Shown: positions 1-6,273 of the stretch, one piece after another
Layout of the letters: each line of letters opens with the position of its first letter
Numbering within the stretch: the stretch's first letter is position 1
Origin: Planctomycetota bacterium
GTDB taxonomy: Bacteria; Planctomycetota; Phycisphaerae; Phycisphaerales; SM1A02
Assembly (NCBI GenBank): GCA_027295435.1
Contig: JAPUKX010000108.1
Location: 1 to 10,402, forward strand
Direction of reading: 5' to 3'
Length of the DNA stretch: 10,402 nucleotides
Notes under the pieces: model-generated
The model's input: the letters and a program-made list of their open reading frames with translations, nothing else
Told to the model about the DNA's origin: nothing
Database searches by the model: none
Made by a program: the position numbers and the translations under genes

Positions 1-759
1 GGGAGGGGGCAGCCGAACGCCATCGGTCATCGGCGCGGCCTGGGCCGGCATAGATTTCCACCAGGTGGGTTTAGTTTACTCGAGCTGTTGGTGGTGTTGA
101 CAGTGACCCTGCTGCTTACCACGCTGTTGCTGCCGACCCTCTCGCTGCTTCGGGAGAATGCGTACCAGGTCATCTGCTCATCCAACCTCAAGCAAACGGG
201 CCTGTCCACGGTGATGTACGCCGACGACCACAACGGCCGGCTGCCCCCTAGCGTCTTTGGTGCGCCTGGAGGAAACAAGCAGGAGATGATGGCCGCTCAT
301 ACCGGCCAGGAGCCCGCAGGCGACCATTGGGAAGGTCTTGGGTGGTTGTACGCCCAGCATTACAGTGACGTTCCTGCGGTGTTCTACTGCCCAAGCCACA
401 CCGGGGAGCATCCGTTTGAACGCTACCATGCCCTCTACCCGCAATACCGTTATATGCAGGCGGCGGGGTCGCCCATCTACACAAACTATCATTACGCCGG
501 TGACAGGGACTGGGTGACCAACTCGTGGCGGCGCCTCGAAGAAGGGAGTTCACTGGTGATTGCGACCGACGGTCTGCGAACGGTACGCGACTTCAATCAT
601 CGCACCGGGCTCAATGTGCTTCGCGCAGACGGCTCGGTCCTTTGGCGGGACAACATATTCAGACGCCTCGAGGGCTACCTGCCGCTTGGCGACATCAATG
701 AATCCGACCTCGCTTTGGAATACACGGAGATGTGGAACATCATCCAGTCGCACAATTAG
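1..759 (+). CDS. Type IV prepilin-like (pseudopilin) protein with H-X9-DG motif, 5' partial
   Basis: The frame is open from base 1 and has no ATG, GTG or TTG before the hydrophobic segment, so the true start most likely lies upstream of the window (CTG at 40 is a remote alternative). Read in frame, bases 64-99 encode GG then FSLLELLVVL: a prepilin peptidase site with cleavage between Gly (67-69) and Phe (70-72) and the conserved Glu at mature position 5. A hydrophobic helix of about 20 residues follows, then CSSNLKQTG and YADDHNG, typical of planctomycete prepilin-like proteins. The mature part is 229 residues. Near the C-terminus, His-(9 residues)-Asp-Gly (HRTGLNVLRADG) is the H-X9-DG signature. 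By family, the product would be inserted in the inner membrane, processed by a prepilin peptidase, and assembled or exported by a type II secretion/pilus-like machine. Its specific role is unknown. A start at TTG 88 would discard the cleavage site and is rejected. Confidence 0.88.
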   Translation, partial: GRGQPNAIGHRRGLGRHRFPPGGFSLLELLVVLTVTLLLTTLLLPTLSLLRENAYQVICSSNLKQTGLSTVMYADDHNGRLPPSVFGAPGGNKQEMMAAHTGQEPAGDHWEGLGWLYAQHYSDVPAVFYCPSHTGEHPFERYHALYPQYRYMQAAGSPIYTNYHYAGDRDWVTNSWRRLEEGSSLVIATDGLRTVRDFNHRTGLNVLRADGSVLWRDNIFRRLEGYLPLGDINESDLALEYTEMWNIIQSHN

Positions 760-934
760 CCCCGGGCAGGTCTCACAACATCGATGAGGGCAATCGGTCC
801 ACGAACCGGGGCCGAATCTTTGAGAAGACGCGGCTGGGCGGCCCCTTCCCGATTTCAGCTGCCTTCGCCCGACCGTGCGGAGCTCGTTCCTGCCGGCCGC
901 TGCTCGTCTATGCTGTGACCGGGACGGAATCCTC

Positions 935-1945
935 ATGATGCCAGCTTCGTCAATCGTCACCGGGGCGGCCGGATTCATTGGATCTCACCTCAGCGCAGCT
1001 CTACTTCGCCGCGGCGTTGCGGTGGTGGGCGTAGACAACTTCGACCCGTTCTACGATCGCACCGCCAAGGTGGCGAACATTGCGCCGTTGCAACGCGACG
1101 GGTTTGAGCTGGTGGAGGCGGACATTCGCGACGGCGAGGCGATGTGTCGGCTGTTTGACCGGGTTCGCCCTATCAGCGTGTTCCACATCGCGGCCCTTGC
1201 CGGAGTGCGGCCCAGCATTCAAGAGCCTGCCCGCGTCGTGGCGGTCAACGTTGAGGGGCTGGTCAATGTGCTGGAGGCAGCGCGTCGTTGCGGTTGCCGG
1301 CGATTCGTCTTTGCCTCCAGCTCAAGCGTTTACGGCAACCCCGAAAAGGTGGGACCGTTCTCGGAAGATGATCCGGTCGATCAACCTATCAGCCCCTACG
1401 CCGCTACCAAGCGAGCCGGCGAATTGCTCTGCTATACGTATAGCCGGCTGTACGAGATGGTGATCGCGTGCGTGCGGTTGTTTACGGTCTATGGGCCGGC
1501 CCAGCGACCCGACCTGGCGATCGGGAAGTTCATGCGCCTGATCGCCGACGGGCGGCCGGTCCCAATGTTCGGCGATGGGGGAAGCAGCCGGGACTACACC
1601 TACATCGATGACATCATCCACGGGGTACTGGCCGCGCACGACCGCATCCAGGCCTCGAACCTCTCCGCCAGTCGCGGACAAGCCTCAAACCATTTCCGAA
1701 TCTGGAACCTCGGCGGGTCGAAGCCGGTCGCGCTGCGGAGGATGATCGAGGCGATCGGAAGCGTCGTGGGCAAGACGCCAAGGATCGAACAACTGCCCAT
1801 GCAGCCGGGAGATGTCCAGCGCACCTGGGCGGACCTGGGCCGCAGCCGCGCCGAGCTCGGATACGAACCGAAGACCTCGTTCGGGGACGGCCTCCGCAAA
1901 CAGTGGGTATGGATGCGGGAAATCATGGCCAAGGCGAGGGTGTAG
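935..1945 (+). CDS. NAD-dependent epimerase, UDP-glucuronate 4-epimerase type (extended SDR)
   Basis: The 336-residue product is an extended short-chain dehydrogenase/reductase. An N-terminal Rossmann nucleotide-binding motif TGAAGFIGSH lies at residues 9-18, an acidic NAD-ribose residue in VGVDNFD at about 31-37, SSSVYG at 129-134, and the catalytic YAATK at 155-159 (Tyr155, Lys159). HIAALAGVRPSIQEP at about 84-98 and the block MFGDGGSSRDYTYIDD at about 211-226 resemble the CapI/UDP-glucuronate 4-epimerase branch more than GalE. The expected reaction is UDP-glucuronate to UDP-galacturonate in the cytoplasm, feeding surface polysaccharide; other UDP-sugar 4-epimerase activity cannot be excluded. 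ATG 935 is chosen because family similarity begins there and GGGACGG lies about 7 nt upstream; the frame is open back to GTG 875, but those 20 residues look unrelated. No sugar-biosynthesis neighbours are visible. It ends 50 nt from the convergent EEP gene. Confidence 0.9.
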   Translation: MMPASSIVTGAAGFIGSHLSAALLRRGVAVVGVDNFDPFYDRTAKVANIAPLQRDGFELVEADIRDGEAMCRLFDRVRPISVFHIAALAGVRPSIQEPARVVAVNVEGLVNVLEAARRCGCRRFVFASSSSVYGNPEKVGPFSEDDPVDQPISPYAATKRAGELLCYTYSRLYEMVIACVRLFTVYGPAQRPDLAIGKFMRLIADGRPVPMFGDGGSSRDYTYIDDIIHGVLAAHDRIQASNLSASRGQASNHFRIWNLGGSKPVALRRMIEAIGSVVGKTPRIEQLPMQPGDVQRTWADLGRSRAELGYEPKTSFGDGLRKQWVWMREIMAKARV

Positions 1946-1995
1946 TGGACGCCGCCGGGGGATAAGCCGGGCGCGCCTTCGGTTCTCAACAGCAG

Positions 1996-2979
1996 CTATT
2001 GGTTGTCGCGCGATTCTGATGAAGATGTCGCGACGAGACGGAGCATCTGGACAAGGTGTCGGCCGATCTCTGGATCAATCAACTCGTAGGTTGACGCCCG
2101 CACCGTATCAGCCAGCAGGGCATGATCGAGATGGAACAGTGGGACGGTGCGATGGAAGCTTGCGCCGTAGCCGTGCCCGGCCTGCTTGTAGGCGTGTTCC
2201 AGGTCTGGGAACAACATGCGCAGCGATGCGCTGCCGCGGGTCATATTGAAGTCACCAACCACGATGTCCGGCGGCGGGGCACTCGTGTCCGCCAGCAATC
2301 GCCGCGCCGTGCGAGCGACCTCGGCCCGCGACCTCCGCAGGTCGGACGGAAAGTCAACAGCGTACACCGTGATCGGCTGACCGAGACGATCGCTCGTATC
2401 GATCTGAAACATTGCCACAAGGATGTCGTCGTTGGCGACCAGTGCTCGCGCTTCCAGGATCGGTAGTCGCGTAAGGACGGTGAACGGCCGCACCATCACG
2501 GGTCTGGCGCTTTCGCCCAGCCAGGCCTGCAGGCGTTCCGATCGGCGCGTCCCGATTGAGTGGCTCAGGATCGTCAGATCACCGCCCAGCTCGAGGATCT
2601 TTTCAACGTGGGCGTCGTACCGGCCGCGCTTCTCGTGGCTCATGTTCCAGTGCACGAGGCGCAGCCCGGGGACGTCGGTGACCGCAGCGCGAAACCAGAA
2701 GCGATGCTCGATGGTGGTGAAGTAGACCCCGATGGCCGCGCCGATTGCCGCCCATATCCCGAGCCGGCACCGCCTCAAACGGGGCTTCTTGGCCGGCCGG
2801 CTTGCCCCGGCTAGACCCAGGAGCGTGGCCAGCAGCGCGACGGGCGTCGGAATCCACAGCAGCCATTGACTCCAACTGTAGCGATCCGAAGCAATGCGCC
2901 CGATCAACCACCCTGCCAGGATGACCGTGGCCAGAACAACACAACCGATGCCAAGCGTCTTGAGGATGATGCGGATCAA
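1996..2979 (-). CDS. Membrane-anchored endonuclease/exonuclease/phosphatase (EEP)-fold protein
   Basis: A 327-residue product if translation begins at TTG 2979, 20 nt after the SLC13 stop. The frame stays open further upstream, but that part is antiphase to the permease gene and looks like shadow sequence. Residues about 3-24, 38-58 and 73-90 are hydrophobic and likely membrane-spanning. The EEP domain covers about 105-316: LRLVHWN (WN at 111-112), DIVVGDFN (GDFN at 242-245) and FHLDHAL (about 282-288). The usual metal-binding Glu of the LQE motif is not present (LTILSH, His140 at the equivalent place), and the terminal SDH motif reads GRH (306-308), so Asp is replaced by Arg. The family hydrolyses phosphodiester or phosphomonoester bonds in nucleic acids, phospholipids or inositol phosphates; with these changes activity is uncertain. 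The substrate is unknown. Probably cotranscribed with the permease. Confidence 0.75.
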   Translation of the reverse strand: MIRIILKTLGIGCVVLATVILAGWLIGRIASDRYSWSQWLLWIPTPVALLATLLGLAGASRPAKKPRLRRCRLGIWAAIGAAIGVYFTTIEHRFWFRAAVTDVPGLRLVHWNMSHEKRGRYDAHVEKILELGGDLTILSHSIGTRRSERLQAWLGESARPVMVRPFTVLTRLPILEARALVANDDILVAMFQIDTSDRLGQPITVYAVDFPSDLRRSRAEVARTARRLLADTSAPPPDIVVGDFNMTRGSASLRMLFPDLEHAYKQAGHGYGASFHRTVPLFHLDHALLADTVRASTYELIDPEIGRHLVQMLRLVATSSSESRDNQ

Positions 2980-2999
2980 GTTGGCTTCAACGGCTGAGT

Positions 3000-4838
3000 C
3001 TAGGAGGCGAGGTGGAAGGGGAAGAACAATGGCGCCACCAGCGTAGAGATAACGGCGACGAGCAATGTGAGTGGCGCGCCAAGTCGGGCGTAGTCCAGGA
3101 AGCGATACCCTCCCGGGCCGTAGACCATCAAGTTGGTCTGGTATGAGACCGGCGACATGTAGCTGGAGCCGGCGGCGGCCATCAACACCAAGACGAACGG
3201 CTCGGGATTGACGGCGAGATCCTGGGCGGTGGCCATGGTGATGGGGAACATCAACACCGCGGCGCCGATGTAGGTGACGAGCTGCGAGAAAATCGCCGCG
3301 AGTAGAAAGACAACGAACAGCATCGCGTGCGGATTGCCGGCGATGTGCAGCGCGTCGCACACATTCATAATGTGGTGCGCGATGGTCGTAGCGGCCCCGG
3401 TCTCTTTGAGCGCCTCGCCCAGGCCCATCGCCGCCGCGATCACAATCAGCACCTGCCAGTTGATGGCGTTTCGGGCGATGGTGCCGGTGATGCAGCGTGT
3501 CCCGACCATCGCCATAGCGCAGACCAACGCCGCGACGACGGGGGGGATCGGCGTGGCTATCAGCATGATCACCAGCGCCCCCACGATCCCCAACGCCAGC
3601 CAGGCCCGCTCGTGGCGGACCGGCCGGGAGCCCTCCACAGTCGAGACCAGGTAGAAATCATCGCTGTTGCGATAGGTGGTGACGAACCCCGCGTGCGTGT
3701 CCAGCAAGAGCGTGTCACCCGGCTGCAAAACGATGTCGCCAATCTTGGCCTTGACATGTTGGCCGTGGCGGTGCACGGCAACGATGGCGGCGTTGTAAAT
3801 GGTACGGAACCGCGTCTCGCGTATGGTCCGCCTCACCAACGGCGATTCGCGGGCCACCACCGCCTCCACCAAGGTGCGCTGCCGGCGACCCGCCGTGACC
3901 TTCTGGACCTGATCCGTGGCTGGCGCCAACCCCCGGATCTTGCGCAGATCGACCACGGATTCGAGGATGCCCACGAAGCCCAGCCGATCGTTGGCTTGCA
4001 GGCGCTCGTCGGGCGACACGGCCGGCAGAACCTGCGCTTCACGCTCGATCTCGGTGAGGTAGAGGCCGGGCAGATGTCGCAGCCCCGCCTCTTCGATCGT
4101 CTTGCCCACGATCGGCGAGTCACCCTGCACCACCATCTCCACCTTGTACTTTCTCGCCTCTTCCGTGACTGGTTGAGCCGGCTTTCGCTGGGGCAGAAGC
4201 CACCGCGACGTGAGCAGAATCAGGGCGATACCCGCGATGGTGCTGGGGATTCCGATTGACGCGATGCCCCAAAACCGAGTCTGGGCGGACGGTTCAGTCA
4301 CGCCCAGATCACTGAGCCAGGGCGGACCGCCGCGGACGTAGGCCAGGTACAGTCCCATCACCACGATATTGGATGCGGTGCCGATGTAGGTGATCTTGCC
4401 GCCCAGGATCGCGGCGAAGCTCAGCGGCATGAACAGCTTCGAGGGGCTGATCCGTAGCTTGCGAGCCCAGTCGCTCACGATGGGCAGATACATGGCCACG
4501 ATCGGGGTGTTGTTCATAAACGCGCTCATCAGGGCCACGGGGGGCATCAGCCGCAGCTGAGCGCCGAGGATCGTCTTGGGTCGGCCGAGCAGCCGCTGGG
4601 CGAGCGCCGCCATGCCGCCGGTTTCCTGCAGCCCCGCTGCCACCACGAACAGGGCTGCGATCATCAACACGGCGGGATGGGCGAAACCGGCGATGGCGTC
4701 CTGCACCGGGACAATGTCCAAGAGCAGCAACAGGGTCAGGCCGCCGATCATCACGACATCGACGCCGATGCGATTGGTGGCCAGAGCCCCGATCACCAAT
4801 CCGATCGTGCCGAGTGTGAACCACGCTTCCCATTCCAT
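3000..4838 (-). CDS. SLC13-family anion permease with two RCK_C (TrkA-C) domains
   Basis: A 612-residue polytopic membrane protein. Two hydrophobic halves (about 5-215 and 410-608) flank a soluble insert with two RCK_C/TrkA-C domains (about 228-305 and 318-400). First-half signatures are SAFMNNTPIVA (105-115) and GGKITYIGTASN (146-157). Second-half signatures are SPVSYQTNLMVYGPGGYRF (562-580) and VLMFPI (528-533). This layout matches the SAC1/YfbS-like branch of the divalent anion:Na+ symporter family, often associated with sulfate. The adjacent PAP phosphatase gene 36 nt upstream fits sulfate uptake, which is inference. The second hairpin normally reads T-N-N-A-A; here it reads VTYIGAA (521-527), so the paired Asn are gone. 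The ATG at 4838 is chosen for the natural N-terminus, though no strong Shine-Dalgarno is seen. Substrate could instead be another divalent anion. Confidence 0.9.
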   Translation of the reverse strand: MEWEAWFTLGTIGLVIGALATNRIGVDVVMIGGLTLLLLLDIVPVQDAIAGFAHPAVLMIAALFVVAAGLQETGGMAALAQRLLGRPKTILGAQLRLMPPVALMSAFMNNTPIVAMYLPIVSDWARKLRISPSKLFMPLSFAAILGGKITYIGTASNIVVMGLYLAYVRGGPPWLSDLGVTEPSAQTRFWGIASIGIPSTIAGIALILLTSRWLLPQRKPAQPVTEEARKYKVEMVVQGDSPIVGKTIEEAGLRHLPGLYLTEIEREAQVLPAVSPDERLQANDRLGFVGILESVVDLRKIRGLAPATDQVQKVTAGRRQRTLVEAVVARESPLVRRTIRETRFRTIYNAAIVAVHRHGQHVKAKIGDIVLQPGDTLLLDTHAGFVTTYRNSDDFYLVSTVEGSRPVRHERAWLALGIVGALVIMLIATPIPPVVAALVCAMAMVGTRCITGTIARNAINWQVLIVIAAAMGLGEALKETGAATTIAHHIMNVCDALHIAGNPHAMLFVVFLLAAIFSQLVTYIGAAVLMFPITMATAQDLAVNPEPFVLVLMAAAGSSYMSPVSYQTNLMVYGPGGYRFLDYARLGAPLTLLVAVISTLVAPLFFPFHLAS

Positions 4839-4874
4839 CGCGGTTTGACTGCCGTTGTTGAGGATTGGCCCTGG

Positions 4875-5897
4875 CTACACCGTCGCGGCGATGCCCAGTG
4901 TCTCTATTGCCTCAATGATCCTGCCGTGAACGCCGACCACGGCGCAAACGACGCCGCGATTGGCTTCCAGTCGCCGGCCGTGGGTGAAGTCGAGTTGGGC
5001 TCCGGTGATATCGGTGACCACTGCCCCCGCTTCCGTGGCGATGAGCATCCCTGCGGCGTGGTCCCAGACGTTCTCGACATAGCCTTTCGTCGTGGGCATT
5101 CGAAGATAAGCATCGGCTTGTCCCCGGGCGACCACCGCATATTTGCATTGACTGTCCAGGTGGGTGTATTCAACCACAAGCTCAAGATGCTCTAGAGCCC
5201 GCTGTGTATCGCTATGGCGGGAATGGGCAGCCTCCACCGATTCACACACCCGCACGGTCTTGGCGGGGCCTGATCCCTGACCGGTCCCGCAACGTACCGG
5301 GCGCGGCTTGCCGGGCGAATCATCCGCAGGCCATTCCCAACTGCCCGATCCGACCGCGGCGGCGTAGATCGCTCCGTGGGGGTCGGCCTGATCAAACGGA
5401 CGGCTCCAATCCAGCGACAGGTTCGGACAGCCCATCACGCCCAGCACCACCTGCCCATGCTCGATCTTCGCCAGCGCGATCGCATATTGCTGGCCGCGCA
5501 GGAATCCTTTTGTGCCGTCGATGGGATCGAGCGTCCAGTACGCCTCGGCCGGGGCATCATGATCGCAGGCGTCGATGGCCGTGAGCACCTGCTCGGCGTT
5601 GACACCGGCGTGGACGGTGCGGACCACTTCGATAACCGCGTCGCGAACGCCCGCGTGCTCGTCGGTGCGCAGCCGGTCAGCTTGTTCCTCGCCCGCGATG
5701 AGCACTTCTCCGAAGGCGGTTCGCAACGCCATGACGATGATTGCCTGCACGGCGAAGTCGGCCACGGTGACCGGGCTGCGGTCGTCCTTGGTGATTTGCC
5801 GAACGCGATCAAGATCGCGCTGCACGGCCCGGGTCACGCCGCACGCCGCGGCCACCGCATCAATTGCAGTCCCAAGCGCGGGATCGGAGTTGTTCAT
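4875..5897 (-). CDS. 3'(2'),5'-bisphosphate nucleotidase (HAL2/CysQ-like, inositol monophosphatase superfamily)
   Basis: A 340-residue Mg2+-dependent, Li+-sensitive-type phosphatase of the FIG/IMPase superfamily. Metal-site motifs are visible: SPVTVADF at 41-48 (Asp47), AGEE at 68-71, LDPIDGTKGF at 123-132 (Asp124, Asp127) and VWDHAAG at 277-283 (Asp279). The GTKGFLRGQQYA stretch and overall length match the HAL2-type PAP phosphatases better than short CysQ or SuhB proteins. Expected reaction: 3'-phosphoadenosine 5'-phosphate to AMP plus phosphate, clearing the by-product of PAPS use in sulfate assimilation or sulfotransfer, in the cytoplasm. The ATG at 5897 is preferred over in-frame ATGs at 5912 and 5975: it has AGGAG at 5906-5902, the protein begins at the natural N-terminus, and it leaves an 11-nt gap after the upstream four-helix gene instead of an overlap. 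It is followed by the SLC13 permease after 36 nt, supporting a sulfur module. Confidence 0.9.
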   Translation of the reverse strand: MNNSDPALGTAIDAVAAACGVTRAVQRDLDRVRQITKDDRSPVTVADFAVQAIIVMALRTAFGEVLIAGEEQADRLRTDEHAGVRDAVIEVVRTVHAGVNAEQVLTAIDACDHDAPAEAYWTLDPIDGTKGFLRGQQYAIALAKIEHGQVVLGVMGCPNLSLDWSRPFDQADPHGAIYAAAVGSGSWEWPADDSPGKPRPVRCGTGQGSGPAKTVRVCESVEAAHSRHSDTQRALEHLELVVEYTHLDSQCKYAVVARGQADAYLRMPTTKGYVENVWDHAAGMLIATEAGAVVTDITGAQLDFTHGRRLEANRGVVCAVVGVHGRIIEAIETLGIAATV

Positions 5898-5901
5898 CTG
5901 G

Positions 5902-5906
5902 CTCCT
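5902..5906 (-). promoter_or_regulatory. Ribosome binding site deciding the nucleotidase start
   Basis: On the minus strand AGGAG lies 4 nt before ATG 5897. It sits inside the sequence that a start at 5912 or 5975 would translate, and neither of those ATGs has a comparable site, so it favours the shorter 340-residue product. Confidence 0.6.
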
Positions 5907-5908
5907 GT

Positions 5909-6151
5909 TCATCCGGGCAGAGCAAGGGGTTCTCTTGTTTGCCTTGTGTATTGGTCGTGGCCGCGTCGGAAGCACTCAAGTGATTCGAGAAAGGCTTCGG
6001 CTCGGGACCGCTGTTTGTGCTCCTGCCTGGCGGCCTCGGTGAGGTAGCGCTGACCGTTGAAGCAGCGATCTGTCGTCAGGTGGAACATCTGCTCGCTCAG
6101 GTCCATGCCATCCCGCCATACCGGCAACTGCTCAAAGCGATCGCATTTCAT
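5909..6151 (-). pseudogene. Four-helix-bundle (bAvd/23S rRNA-IVP-like) protein, apparently internally deleted
   Basis: An 80-residue frame beginning at ATG 6151 with AGGA six nt upstream. Residues about 5-30 (RFEQLPVWRDGMDLSEQMF, then HLT and FNG) match the start of the four-helix-bundle family, which normally continues with the QLRRAA..SNIAEGF helices. Those central helices are absent. Instead, GQRYLTEAARQEHKQRSRAE followed by AFLESL (about 30-55) resembles the end of planctomycete members of this family. The protein therefore looks like the N- and C-termini joined in frame, about half the usual length. Full-length members form pentameric four-helix bundles; some act as accessory proteins of diversity-generating retroelements, and many stand alone with unknown function. 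No reverse transcriptase or template repeat is visible here. It may be a remnant, or a shortened but expressed protein. It lies 122 nt after atpA and 11 nt before the nucleotidase. Family assignment is from memory of the family's sequence pattern. Confidence 0.55.
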
Positions 6152-6273
6152 TGGTAGTCCTGAGAATCCATTCTAACGGCCACCGCGGGGAGGACCGAAC
6201 CTGATCAGACAGGTATCAACGCTCCGGGATGTGCGGTGACGTCGCCATTGCAAGCCAGAAGTAAGGAGGGGGC

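Noticed and set aside
759..813. Inverted repeat GCCCCGG / CCGGGGC after the prepilin gene as a terminator
   Set aside because: Arms are only 7 bp with a loop of about 40 nt and no T-run; not a convincing intrinsic terminator.
1996..3360. A 454-residue version of the EEP protein starting inside the permease gene
   Set aside because: The first 127 residues are Arg/His-rich and antiphase to conserved permease motifs; the hydrophobic N-terminus and operon spacing fit the TTG at 2979.
3327..4259. A 310-residue plus-strand open frame
   Set aside because: It is antisense to the SLC13 permease, has low-complexity His/Arg/Asp-rich composition and no family similarity; a GC-driven shadow frame.
5909..6151. 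Diversity-generating retroelement accessory gene (Avd)
   Set aside because: Only a shortened four-helix remnant is seen; no reverse transcriptase, template repeat or variable repeat is present in the window.
6199..6214. Small hairpin ACCTG / CAGGT between atpA and the four-helix gene
   Set aside because: A five-bp stem without a T-tract in a GC-rich region; expected by chance.
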